From Natronomonas gomsonensis (GTDB taxonomy: Archaea > Halobacteriota > Halobacteria > Halobacteriales > Haloarculaceae): a DNA stretch of 64,000 bases. Below are positions 31,565-39,599 of this stretch, in pieces. The position numbers and the translations under genes are program-made. Each line of letters begins with the position of its first letter. Within the stretch, counting starts at the first letter, position 1. The notes under the pieces are model-generated. The model saw only the letters and a list, made by a program, of their open reading frames with translations. It was not told the DNA's origin and ran no database searches. The stretch is taken from positions 1,426,001 through 1,490,000 of the forward strand of contig NZ_CP101323.1 in assembly GCF_024300825.1 (NCBI RefSeq). The letters run 5' to 3'.

Positions 31565-31657
31565 TGACGCGAGTGGTCCGGTTGAACGTAAGGGTTCCTC
31601 ACTTATATCACCTGTCCTTCCGCATGTGCCGCATTACCACGGTTTCCGCGAACGGAA

Positions 31658-32002
31658 TCATTCGGCGTTCAGCGTCGCCGCCAACTCCCCTCGTTCGTCG
31701 AGTTCCTCCAACACGTCGCTCCCGCCGACGAACTCGCCGTCGACGTAGGCCTGCGGCGTCGTCGTCCAGCCGCTGTGTCGCTCCAAGGCGACCCGGAACT
31801 CGTCAATCGAGGTCAACACGTCGACATACTCCACGTCCTCGCGGTGTCGGCGGATGTGATTGAGCGCCTTCTCGGAGTAGCCACACTGCGGTGCCATCGC
31901 CGTCCCCTTCATGAACAGGACGACCTCGTTGTTCTCGATGACTTCGTCGACCAGTTCGTCGACCTCTGCCTGTGGAAGCCCTTCGTCTATTTCGAACGAC
32001 AT
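31658..32002 (-). CDS. monothiol glutaredoxin (Grx4/GrxD-like)
   Basis: The product is 114 aa. The active-site motif is CGYS in AMAPQCGYSEKALNHI, the same position as CGFS of monothiol glutaredoxins, preceded by NNEVVLFMKGTAM and followed by the cis-Pro/glutathione site SGWTTTPQAYVDGEFVGGSD. Such proteins bind and transfer [2Fe-2S] clusters. Haloarchaea use gamma-glutamylcysteine rather than glutathione, so the thiol ligand probably differs. ATG starts MSFEIDEGLPQAEVDELVDE. Divergent from the flavoprotein disulfide reductase, with which it shares a 119-bp promoter region; a functional redox pair is possible. Confidence 0.9.
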   Translation of the reverse strand: MSFEIDEGLPQAEVDELVDEVIENNEVVLFMKGTAMAPQCGYSEKALNHIRRHREDVEYVDVLTSIDEFRVALERHSGWTTTPQAYVDGEFVGGSDVLEELDERGELAATLNAE

Positions 32003-32121
32003 ACCCGGTGTAAGAGCCGGTCTCGGAAAGCCGTTGCGTCGCGGTTTTCCTTTCGGAGAGATGTATCGACACGACACAACCGACCCGGGAGTTAAGCCGA
32101 TGGGACGGCTATCGGACATCA

Positions 32122-33156
32122 ATGACGGACCACTACCAAGTGACGGTCGTCGGCGGCGGACCCGCCGGGTTGACTGCGGCGCTGTACACGACGCGACTCG
32201 GCCACGACACCGCAATCATCAACCGCGGTGGCGGGCGGGCGGCGATGATGCTCGACACCCACAACGTCATCGGCGTCACGGAGGACGTTTCTGGCAACGA
32301 GTTCCTCGCGACGGCGACCGAGCAGGTGCAGTCCTACGGCGCCGACTACTTCCAGGATTTCGTCTCCGACATCGAACCGACCGACGAGGGCTACCACGTC
32401 ACCGCCGGAAACGTCGAGGTGACGACCGACCACGTCGTCCTCGCGACGGGTTTCTCCGACGAGCGGCCGGACCCACCACTGCCCCGAACCGGCAAGGGAC
32501 TGCACTACTGTCTGCACTGTGACGCCTACATATTCGTCGACCAGCCGGTGTACGTGATGGGGACGGGCGATTCGGCGGCCTACGTGGCGATGATTATGCT
32601 CAACTTCACGCCCGACGTGGACCTCCTGACCCGCGGCGAGGAGCCGGAGTGGTCCGAGGAGACCGCGACGATGCTCGAAAACCATCCCGTCGAGGTCATC
32701 CACGAGGAGATTACGGGCATGGAGAAACGCGAGGACGGCTGGCTGGAGGGCTTCGAGTTCGAGGACGGAAGTTACCGGGAGTACCGCGGCGGCTTCCCGA
32801 TGTACGGTTCGAACTACAACACCGACCTCGCGGAGTCACTCGGCGTCGAGTTGAACGACGACGGCACCATCGCCGTCGACGACCACGGCCGGACGAACGT
32901 CGACGGCGTCTTCGCCGTCGGCGACGTGACGCCCGGACACAACCAGATTCCGACCGCGATGGGCGAAGGTGCCCGCTGTGGCATCGGCAACCACTACGAC
33001 CTACGGAAGTTCCCGCGGTCGCTGGAGGACATCGAAGCAGAGGGAGCGGTCACCGAAGCAGACGTTCCCGGCAGTTCCGAGCGACTCCGAGAACAGGCCC
33101 GCAACCACGAGAGTTGGCCCGGACGCGAAGAACAGGCCGCCGCCAGCGACGACTGA
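32122..33156 (+). CDS. thioredoxin-reductase-like FAD/NAD(P)-dependent oxidoreductase
   Basis: The product is 344 aa. The FAD motif is VTVVGGGPAGLTAALYT at the N-terminus, the redox-active pair is HYCLHCDAY (about residue 131), the NAD(P) site is VMGTGDSAAYVAMIML, where the usual GGGDSA is reduced to GTGDSA, and the final FAD stretch is NVDGVFAVGDVTPGHNQIP. It lacks a second substrate domain, like thioredoxin reductase and related low-molecular-weight reductases. The electron acceptor may be the glutaredoxin encoded divergently or another protein. The C-terminal 45 residues extend beyond usual TrxB and are acidic. Confidence 0.88.
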   Translation: MTDHYQVTVVGGGPAGLTAALYTTRLGHDTAIINRGGGRAAMMLDTHNVIGVTEDVSGNEFLATATEQVQSYGADYFQDFVSDIEPTDEGYHVTAGNVEVTTDHVVLATGFSDERPDPPLPRTGKGLHYCLHCDAYIFVDQPVYVMGTGDSAAYVAMIMLNFTPDVDLLTRGEEPEWSEETATMLENHPVEVIHEEITGMEKREDGWLEGFEFEDGSYREYRGGFPMYGSNYNTDLAESLGVELNDDGTIAVDDHGRTNVDGVFAVGDVTPGHNQIPTAMGEGARCGIGNHYDLRKFPRSLEDIEAEGAVTEADVPGSSERLREQARNHESWPGREEQAAASDD

Positions 33157-33230
33157 CCCCGCCGTTTCCGTGCCGAGCGTTATCTCTTCACAATATTATG
33201 TTTCGCGTTTCGATTGGTGCCCATATAGTG

Positions 33231-33242
33231 AGTATTAATACT
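33231..33242 (+). promoter_or_regulatory. palindromic TATA element of the AbrB-PhoU gene
   Basis: AGTATTAATACT is a perfect 12-bp palindrome in an AT-rich gap. TTAATA in its centre is about 27 nt before the METRKV start, so the palindrome is both the TATA box and a potential operator. Confidence 0.45.
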
Positions 33243-33262
33243 TCGCAGTGCGAGGAGATGGT

Positions 33263-34297
33263 ATGGAAACGCGTAAGGTACAGCGACTGGGGCCGTCGAC
33301 GCTGGCGATGACGCTCCCCGCGGAGTGGGCGAAGAAACAGGACGTCGAGAAAGGCGACGAGGTCTCCCTGCGGATGGGGTCGAAGGGGACGCTCACGGTG
33401 ATGCCCGAGTCCGTCCAACAGGAGGAAAGCGAGGCCGTCATCCACGCACAGAACCTCGACGCCGATGCCGTCGAGCGCGCCATCGTCGCCCAGTACGTCC
33501 TCGGGCGCCGCATCATCCACGTCGAAGTCGAGGAGGGCGGAACACTGGATTCGGCCCAAATCAACGCCGTCTACAACGCCGAAACGCAGTTGATGGGACT
33601 CGGCGTCATCGAGGAGACCCCGGAACGCATCGCCATCCGCTGTTCGGTCGACCCCGAGGACTTCACCCTCGACAACCTCCTCGAACGGTTGGAGTCGACC
33701 GGGTCGACGATGCGAAACGAGGCCATCAAGGCACTCGCCCACGGCAACCCCGACCTCGCCCAGCGGGCGCTCAATCGCGAGCGACAGGCGAACAAGATTT
33801 TCGTCCTCCTGCTTCGCCTCATCTTCACGGCGTATCAAAACCCCAATCTCGCGCGTGCGGTCGGCCTCGATTCGGGCTTTCCGCTCATCGGCTACCGCTC
33901 CATCGCGAAGAACCTCGAACTTACCGCCGACAACGCCGAGGACATCGCCGAAATCGTCCTCGAAACCGAGGGCCACACGCTCAACGTCGAGGACAGCACG
34001 ATGCGGCGCATCCGTGAGTTCACCGACCAAGTGAACGAAATCACGGAACTCGGTGTCCGTGCGGCCGTCGAGCGGGACTACGACATGGCCATCGAAACTC
34101 GAGAGAAGTTCGCCGAAGTCCGCAACCGGGAAATCGAAATCCTCAACGACCTCGACGAGATGCCCAACGAGGACCTCCTTCGTGTTCGCGAGGTGCTCGT
34201 CAGCCTCGGACAGACCGCTCAGTACGCCGTCCGGAACGCCGAAATCGCGACCAACCTCGCTCTCAACGAGGAGAGCGAACACGTCACGATTCAGTAA
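33263..34297 (+). CDS. AbrB-PhoU phosphate-uptake-type regulator
   Basis: The product is 344 aa. An N-terminal AbrB/SpoVT swapped-hairpin DNA-binding domain (METRKVQRLGPSTLAMTLPA, EWAKKQDVEKGDEVSLRMG) is followed by two PhoU three-helix repeats (about 90-200 and 220-335; e.g. LLERLESTGSTMRNEAIKAL and IREFTDQVNEITELGVRAAV) with scattered D/E positions for metal clusters. This fusion is common in haloarchaea, where it is thought to regulate phosphate or other transporters. No pst genes are adjacent. I start at METRKVQ, the conserved beginning, with a CGAGGAG purine tract and palindromic TATA upstream. Confidence 0.88.
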   Translation: METRKVQRLGPSTLAMTLPAEWAKKQDVEKGDEVSLRMGSKGTLTVMPESVQQEESEAVIHAQNLDADAVERAIVAQYVLGRRIIHVEVEEGGTLDSAQINAVYNAETQLMGLGVIEETPERIAIRCSVDPEDFTLDNLLERLESTGSTMRNEAIKALAHGNPDLAQRALNRERQANKIFVLLLRLIFTAYQNPNLARAVGLDSGFPLIGYRSIAKNLELTADNAEDIAEIVLETEGHTLNVEDSTMRRIREFTDQVNEITELGVRAAVERDYDMAIETREKFAEVRNREIEILNDLDEMPNEDLLRVREVLVSLGQTAQYAVRNAEIATNLALNEESEHVTIQ

Positions 34298-34313
34298 GAA
34301 AGCGGTCCCGCGG

Positions 34314-35465
34314 TTAGATACCGATTCCGTCGTCGGTTTCCGTCGGCGTTGCCGTCTCCGATTCCGTTGCCGTCTCCTCCGTGACCGGCGTGGGAGTCTC
34401 GAAGACTCCATCGTCGGTTTCCGTCGGGGTCGTTGCGGGCGTCGGCGTTCCGTCCGTCGGCGTCGGTGTGGGCGTCGACTGGCTCCCGTTCGGCGCCGTA
34501 CTCGCGTTCTTGTTGCCGAAGATGTCCGTCTCGATTGTCTCTTCGTAGGTTAGTTCGTCCAGCGGGACGCGAACGTCGGAGACGAGTTCCTCCCCGGAGA
34601 TGACTGCGTAGAACTCGATTCGGAGTTGCGTGCGCTGGTCGTTCTGGAGGTGCGTGACCCACCACTCGTCGAGGTTCCCGTTGATGATGGCAGCGTCGGT
34701 CCGAACCGTCTCGGTCGCCCCGGGCGGAATGGCAGCGATGTCCTCGGTTTGGCCCTCCCCGACCAACACGCCGTTCATCGTTATCTCGTAGCCGAGTTCC
34801 GAAATCGTGTACGGCAGCGTTTGGGGGTTGTACAGTTGGAACGCCATGTCGATGGGCGTCTCCTCGCGGGTGACGGTGCCCCACTCGGCGCTGGTCCGGT
34901 TGACGTACAACACCGGATTCGACATGACCGGTGGCGGGTCGTCGGCGTTGACGGGCCGCGTCTCCTCGGAGTTGAACTGCCCGATGAGGTCGGTTTCGAC
35001 CTCCCGCTTCTGTGTGATGTCGAACTGGCGTTCGCCGAGTATCGACGTTTGGACCGTTGCGTTGATGTTGACGGCCGTCCGCTCGCCGTTTTCGATGTGG
35101 GTTCGCCACCACGGCGGAATCTGCTCGTTGTCCATCGCCGTCCGGAAGGCCAGCGTGGAGTTGCCCTGCTGGAGGTCCAGGCCCGTCCGGTTGCCCGCGG
35201 CTATCGGCACGTCGTTCATCCGGACGGTGTAGTTGATGGTCGTGTTGCCGAGTTGGATGTCGATTGGGTTGGGGTTGTTCACGACGAGGTCGGTGTGAAT
35301 AATCGTCGTTTCCTCGGTCACGTCGCCGAATCGGTTGTCGACGTCCTCGACGGACGGGGCGCCGACGGCGCCGAGTGCGACAGCGCCGACGAGCGACGCG
35401 ACGACGACGCCGAGAACCACGGCGGCGATTTTCAGTTTGCCGAACGCGAGAATGCCGGACGCCAT
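34314..35465 (-). CDS. LEA14/WHy-domain surface protein with Thr/Pro-rich tail
   Basis: The product is 383 aa. An N-terminal membrane anchor (about residues 8-36, GKLKIAAVVLGVVVASLVGA) is followed by two LEA_2/WHy-like beta sandwiches: about 55-150 (HTDLVVNNPNPIDIQLGNTT) and about 180-290 (ETPIDMAFQLYNPQTLPYTI), the N-P-N/x-N-P hallmark of water-stress proteins. The last about 65 residues (TPTPTPTDGTPTPATTPTET) form a Thr/Pro/Glu linker typical of O-glycosylated haloarchaeal cell-surface proteins, but no PGF-CTERM anchor follows. The topology probably places both domains outside. It may help protect proteins or the envelope at low water activity. Confidence 0.8.
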   Translation of the reverse strand: MASGILAFGKLKIAAVVLGVVVASLVGAVALGAVGAPSVEDVDNRFGDVTEETTIIHTDLVVNNPNPIDIQLGNTTINYTVRMNDVPIAAGNRTGLDLQQGNSTLAFRTAMDNEQIPPWWRTHIENGERTAVNINATVQTSILGERQFDITQKREVETDLIGQFNSEETRPVNADDPPPVMSNPVLYVNRTSAEWGTVTREETPIDMAFQLYNPQTLPYTISELGYEITMNGVLVGEGQTEDIAAIPPGATETVRTDAAIINGNLDEWWVTHLQNDQRTQLRIEFYAVISGEELVSDVRVPLDELTYEETIETDIFGNKNASTAPNGSQSTPTPTPTDGTPTPATTPTETDDGVFETPTPVTEETATESETATPTETDDGIGI

Positions 35466-35559
35466 TTGTCGGCCCGACGCACCCGGAAATCAAATAGGCT
35501 GTGGCCCAGTCCCAGCGGAGACCGTCGGGATTTATAATCGCAGTGCCGTAGGCGTGGGT

Positions 35560-35748
35560 ATGGAGACCGCTTCAGCTACGGACAAACGCGTCGGATTCCC
35601 GCTTCTGTTCGCCGTCGTCGCCGGCCTCGGCGCCGTCGGGATGGCAGTGTTCGGCATCACGGGCGACCAGGCCGCCTCCGGCCTGGCCTTCGGAGTGGCG
35701 ATGCTGGCCGGCTCACTTGCCGTCACAGCCTACCACGTCTTCGAGTAA
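35560..35748 (+). CDS. 62-aa two-helix membrane protein
   Basis: METASATDKRVGFPLLFAVV begins with a short polar segment and then two membrane helices (about 12-32, GFPLLFAVVAGLGAVGMAVF; about 37-58, AASGLAFGVAMLAGSLAVTA) ending YHVFE. A clear TATA (GGATTTATAATCG) is about 27 nt before the ATG, so the mRNA is leaderless; the longer in-frame reading from 35335 lies over the neighbour's antisense and this promoter. A conserved small haloarchaeal membrane protein with no known role. Confidence 0.75.
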   Translation: METASATDKRVGFPLLFAVVAGLGAVGMAVFGITGDQAASGLAFGVAMLAGSLAVTAYHVFE

Positions 35749-35786
35749 AGGGAGGGCCTTAAGCCGCTCCGTACCCAATGGAGAGT

Positions 35787-36011
35787 ATGAGTGAACTGAG
35801 CGACGAAGACGAACGTATCCTCGGTTATCTCCGGGAGCGCGCCCACGGTGGTGACCGCTATTTCCGCGCGAAACACATCGCGGACGCCATCGGCCTCACC
35901 GCAAAGCAGGTCGGCGCCCGTCTCCCTCGCCTCGCGGAACACTCCGATGACGTCGACATCGAAAAGTGGTCCCGGGCACGCTCGACCACGTGGCGCGTCA
36001 CGCCGGAGTGA
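35787..36011 (+). CDS. winged-helix protein, 74 aa
   Basis: MSELSDEDERILGYLRERAH leads to GGDRYFRAKHIADAIGLTAK (helix-turn-helix with QVGARLPRLAEHSDDVDIEK) and a short wing WSRARSTTWRVTPE. The size and form are those of small haloarchaeal wHTH regulators that bind DNA as dimers. I prefer this ATG because CCTTAAG is about 27 nt upstream; an in-frame ATG three codons earlier (35778) is the alternative. It lies 57 nt before the SRPBCC gene and could regulate it. Confidence 0.75.
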   Translation: MSELSDEDERILGYLRERAHGGDRYFRAKHIADAIGLTAKQVGARLPRLAEHSDDVDIEKWSRARSTTWRVTPE

Positions 36012-36068
36012 CCCCCACACGACGGCCGCAACAGTCGCTCTTTTGGTGACCCGCCACGTCGTTTCGAT

Positions 36069-36491
36069 ATGACCGTCCGCGTCGAACGCGTCTTCGAGTT
36101 CGCCGCCCCACCGGAGGCGGTGTGGGAGTTCATTGCCGACCCCGAGCGACGCGCCCGCTCGATTAGCGTCGTCGAGGAGTACGAAGTGACCGGCGCGGAC
36201 ACCGCGACGTGGCACGTCCGCCTGCCGATTCCGCGGATGAACAAGACCATCGCCGTCGAAACGGAGGAACTCAGACACGACGAACCGCGCTATGTGAAGT
36301 TCATCGGTCGCTCGAAAGCGATGCGCGTACAGGGCGAACACACCCTCGAACCGAACAACGGCGGCACTCAGCTGACGAACCGCTTCGTCGTCGACGGAAA
36401 AATCCCAGGTGTCGAGCGATACTTCAAGAAGCAACTCGACGGCGAACTGGAGAACCTCGAAGCCGCCATCCGACGCGACCTCGACCTATGA
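36069..36491 (+). CDS. SRPBCC/polyketide-cyclase-like ligand-binding protein
   Basis: The product is 140 aa. MTVRVERVFEFAAPPEAVWE, FIADPERRARSISVVEEYEV and the end RYFKKQLDGELENLEAAIRR form the START/Bet v 1-like helix-grip fold (PF10604-type): a beta sheet wrapped on a long C-terminal helix enclosing a hydrophobic cavity. No enzymatic residues are diagnostic. The stop overlaps the nitrilase-family ATG by ATGA, so both are translated together, and a lipid or small hydrophobic ligand linked to that amidase is conceivable. Confidence 0.82.
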   Translation: MTVRVERVFEFAAPPEAVWEFIADPERRARSISVVEEYEVTGADTATWHVRLPIPRMNKTIAVETEELRHDEPRYVKFIGRSKAMRVQGEHTLEPNNGGTQLTNRFVVDGKIPGVERYFKKQLDGELENLEAAIRRDLDL

Positions 36492-37294
36492 GACTCGCAC
36501 TCGCCCAACTGGAAATCGAGGCCGCGGCGGTCGATTCGAACGTCGACCGTGCGGTCGCCGCAATCGAGCGCGCCGCCGGGAACGGAGCCGACTGCGTCGC
36601 GCTCCCGGAGATATTCGACGTGGGGTACTTCGCCTTCGACGCCTACGCCCGCAACGCCGAACCGCTGGGCGGTGAGACCCACCGACGAATCAGCGCGGCG
36701 GCGGCCGAACACGGCGTGTCGGTCCTCGCCGGAACGGTCGTCGAGGACCTCGCAGCCTCCGCCGATGCGGGGGAATCGGTCCCCGCCGAGGAAGGCTATG
36801 CGAACACCGCAGTGCTGTTCGATTCCGACGGCGAGCGGCGACTCGTCTACCGGAAGCGCCACCTTTTCGGCTACGACTCCGCGGAGGCTGAACTGCTCGT
36901 TCCGGGCGAAGACCTACAGACGGCAGAAATCGGCGGCCACACCGTCGGCGTGACGACCTGCTATGACCTTCGGTTTCCCGAACAGTACCGCCAGCTGGTC
37001 GATTCGGGCGTGACGCTGGTGTTGGTGCCGAGTGCGTGGCCCTACCCCCGCGTCGAACATTGGAAACTCCTCCCGCGTGCGCGAGCCGTCGAGAACCTCG
37101 TGTACGTCGGCGCGGTCAACGGCTCTGCGACGTTCGACGATGCCGCGCTCGTCGGCCGCTCGAGGGTCTACGACCCGTGGGGGACGACACTCGCGTCCTC
37201 CGACGACGACCCGACCATCGTCTACGCTGACTGCGACCCCGAACGCGTCGAGGCGGTCCGAGCGGAGTTTCCGGCACTGAAGGACCGGCGGTAG
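36488..37294 (+). CDS. carbon-nitrogen hydrolase (nitrilase superfamily)
   Basis: The product is 268 aa. The Glu-Lys-Cys triad is in order: Glu in DCVALPEIFDVGYF (about 42), Lys in VYRKRHLFGYD (about 122) and Cys in GVTTCYDLRFPEQYR (about 158), plus the second Glu of the tetrad in the PRVEHWKLL region. The family cleaves non-peptide C-N bonds (omega-amidase, carbamoylase, NAD-synthase-like amidase). The VTTCYDLRFPE signature is that of the Nit1/Nit2-like branch, which would suit deaminated-glutathione or omega-amidase chemistry. Coupled to the SRPBCC gene. Confidence 0.88.
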   Translation: MRLALAQLEIEAAAVDSNVDRAVAAIERAAGNGADCVALPEIFDVGYFAFDAYARNAEPLGGETHRRISAAAAEHGVSVLAGTVVEDLAASADAGESVPAEEGYANTAVLFDSDGERRLVYRKRHLFGYDSAEAELLVPGEDLQTAEIGGHTVGVTTCYDLRFPEQYRQLVDSGVTLVLVPSAWPYPRVEHWKLLPRARAVENLVYVGAVNGSATFDDAALVGRSRVYDPWGTTLASSDDDPTIVYADCDPERVEAVRAEFPALKDRR

Positions 37295-37313
37295 CGTCTG
37301 ACACGCGTCGGCC

Positions 37314-37380
37314 GGCAAACGAGGGTTTATCAGGCACCGCGGCGTATCACCGTTTGCCTGAACGACGCTTTTCTCGTCGT
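37314..37380. terminator. overlapping inverted repeats between convergent genes
   Basis: GGCAAACG/CGTTTGCC (37314-37321/37351-37358), TCAGGCA/TGCCTGA (37330-37336/37355-37361) and ACGACG/CGTCGT (about 37362-37380) fill the first part of the 205-nt gap between the nitrilase gene and the convergent aldehyde dehydrogenase gene. Placement suggests terminators for one or both. The rest of the gap (to 37499) shows nothing recognisable. Confidence 0.4.
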
Positions 37381-37499
37381 GACGGCAGAACCAACGTCCG
37401 CCGCAAACCCGTCCACCCACCTGCGCCGGATTTGCCCGGTGTCCGGCGCCACCACCCCCCTCGTTCCGTCTTCGACGAACTACACCCCGAAAGCGACGG

Positions 37500-39011
37500 T
37501 TATTCTTCGGTCTTGATGTCGGCGGAGAGGCCCTGTGCCATCTCGATGTCCGTGGAGTTGTTCAGTGTCCACGCCGTACGCTCGGTGACTGCCTCGATGA
37601 CCTCTCTGGCGGAGGGGTAGCCGTTGCCGGACTTCTTCACGCCGCCGAACGGCAACTGCACCTCCGCGCCGATACACGGGAGGTTCCCGTAGGCGAGTCC
37701 CACGTCGGCGCGGTCGCGGTAGTAATTGATTTGGCGGTAGTCCTCGCTGATGATGGCTCCAGCCAACCCGTACGGCGTGTCATTGTGAATCTCGACGGCG
37801 CGTTCGATGCCGCCGTCGTACTCGACCAACGCGACGTGAGGCCCGAACACCTCCTCGTTGAGACAGCGCAACTCGGGGTCGTAGTCGATTTCGTAGACGA
37901 ACGGGCCGACCCAGTGACCGTCCTCGTGGCCGTCGGGTATCTCGTCGCCAGCGAGTTCCTCGCGGTCGACCAACACGTTCGCGCCCTCCTCGCGGGCGAG
38001 GTCGTTGTACCGGCCGAACTTCTCGACTTGGTCCTCGTCGACGACCGGTCCCATGAAGGTTCCCTCGTCGAGGGGGTCGCCGACGGCGACCGATTCCGCG
38101 AGGTCGACGAAGCGCTCCTTGAACTCGTCGTACACGTCGGTGTGGACGATGAGTCGCTCACTCGACACACAGCGCTGGCCCGTCGTCTTGAAACTCGACA
38201 TCACCGCCGAATGGACGGCCACGTCAAGGTCGGCCCCCTCAGTGACGACGATACCGTTTTTGCCGCCCATCTCGCAGGCGGCGAGTTTGCCGGGCGTCCC
38301 GCCCACGGTGTCGGCGATGGAGTGACCCACCTCGGCGCTGCCCGTAAAGAGAACCGTGTCGACGCGCTCGTCGTCGACGATGGCGGCGCCGGCGTCGCCG
38401 AACCCCTGAACCATGTTGAACACGCCGTCCGGGATTCCGGCGTCGTCGAACATCTCCGCGACGATTTGGCCGCACCACGGCGTCTGCTCGGCCGGTTTCC
38501 AGACGACCGTGTTGCCCTCGACGAGCGTGACGGCCATGTGCCAAAACGGGATGGCGACGGGGAAGTTCCACGGCGTGATACAACCCACGACGCCGCGGGG
38601 TTTCCGGCGCATGTAGGCGTCCTTGCTCGCGATTTCGGAGGGCACTACATCGCCGTGAGGGTGGCGTGCGTTGCCCGCCGCCCACTCGACCATGTGCCAA
38701 GCCTCGGTTACGTCGGCTTTCCCCTCCGAGATTTCCTTGCCGCACTCCTTTGTGACGATTTCGCCCAACTCCTCGTGGCGGTCACGGAGTTCGTGGTAGA
38801 TTTCCCAGAGGTACTCCGCGCGGTCGACGTACGACAGCGAGCGCCACTCCTCGAAGGCGTCGTCGGCCGCCGAAAGGGCGCGGTCGACCTCCGAGTCGGT
38901 GCCCCGGGGAAAGGTCCCGAGCGTCTCGCCAGTCGCCGGATTCTCGCTCGCGAAATCGTCGCCGTCGCCGCTCACCCACTCGCCGTCGATGTAGTGTTCG
39001 TACTCGGCCAT
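37500..39011 (-). CDS. NAD(P)-dependent aldehyde dehydrogenase
   Basis: The product is 503 aa. It begins MAEYEHYIDGEWVSGDGDDF. The cofactor-binding segment is CITPWNFPVAIPFWHMA ... EGNTVVWKPAEQTP, GFGDAGAAIVDDERVDTVLF then TGSAEVGHSIA follows, the catalytic Glu is in ACEMGGKNGIVVTE (about 255) and the catalytic Cys is in KTTGQRCVSSERLIVH (about 290). The EVFGPHVALVEY motif and AYGNLPCIGAEVQLPFGGVK end the enzyme. GNLPCIGAEVQLPFGG resembles 1-pyrroline-5-carboxylate and 2-aminoadipate semialdehyde type enzymes. Monocistronic; a TGCAATAATTGCCG stretch precedes the ATG. Confidence 0.93.
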   Translation of the reverse strand: MAEYEHYIDGEWVSGDGDDFASENPATGETLGTFPRGTDSEVDRALSAADDAFEEWRSLSYVDRAEYLWEIYHELRDRHEELGEIVTKECGKEISEGKADVTEAWHMVEWAAGNARHPHGDVVPSEIASKDAYMRRKPRGVVGCITPWNFPVAIPFWHMAVTLVEGNTVVWKPAEQTPWCGQIVAEMFDDAGIPDGVFNMVQGFGDAGAAIVDDERVDTVLFTGSAEVGHSIADTVGGTPGKLAACEMGGKNGIVVTEGADLDVAVHSAVMSSFKTTGQRCVSSERLIVHTDVYDEFKERFVDLAESVAVGDPLDEGTFMGPVVDEDQVEKFGRYNDLAREEGANVLVDREELAGDEIPDGHEDGHWVGPFVYEIDYDPELRCLNEEVFGPHVALVEYDGGIERAVEIHNDTPYGLAGAIISEDYRQINYYRDRADVGLAYGNLPCIGAEVQLPFGGVKKSGNGYPSAREVIEAVTERTAWTLNNSTDIEMAQGLSADIKTEE

Positions 39012-39047
39012 GCGGCAATTATTGCACGGCAGTGGTGAAAAAGGTAG

Positions 39048-39524
39048 TCAGCCTCGGGAATCGCTTGCGCCCGAACGGTGTGCGACTGCAACGCCGAAGG
39101 TGTACGCGACTGCACAGGCGAGGACCGCGAACAACGCGGTAGCCACGGTCCAGACGATTGTGATTCCGAGTAATTCGCCGGAGAACGTCCAGACACGAGT
39201 GGCGAGGGAACCAACCATCGCGAGCAACGTCACAGCGCCCCCGAGAACGGTGGCCGCCTGCCCACCGACCGTCGCCAGATACCCGAAGGCGCTGGCGATT
39301 ATCATCGCGGGAACCGCCATCCAGAGGTCGGGGACGGGACCGAATCCGAGCAACCCGACGGTCGCGAGGGCGGCCGTCGAGACGCCAACCGCGAGCGTCT
39401 CCGACTGTGTCGTCTCCTCGAAGCGGGTGGGAGGCAGAAGGGCGTACACCGCTCCGAACCCGAGCACGAAGAGCACCGACGGCGGACCGACGAGGAGTAC
39501 GGCCTGTTTCGGCGGGAGGGACAT
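39048..39524 (-). CDS. polytopic membrane protein, unknown function (158 aa)
   Basis: MSLPPKQAVLLVGPPSVLFV starts a protein with about five membrane helices (about 9-30, 47-66, 73-95, 98-118, 122-145) and a short polar tail AHRSGASDSRG. There are no charged residues of functional note within the helices. The ATG is about 27 nt after a TATATGC element, hence leaderless; the longer open frame upstream belongs to the divergent gene's antisense. Function is unknown. Possible role with the neighbouring Cys-rich protein is not supported by anything visible. Confidence 0.75.
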   Translation of the reverse strand: MSLPPKQAVLLVGPPSVLFVLGFGAVYALLPPTRFEETTQSETLAVGVSTAALATVGLLGFGPVPDLWMAVPAMIIASAFGYLATVGGQAATVLGGAVTLLAMVGSLATRVWTFSGELLGITIVWTVATALFAVLACAVAYTFGVAVAHRSGASDSRG

Positions 39525-39599
39525 AGGGATGGCCTCGGAAGTCGACCGCATATACTTTCGGTCGAACGGCTTACATCTCCCCGGTTCCCACCGCCGAGC

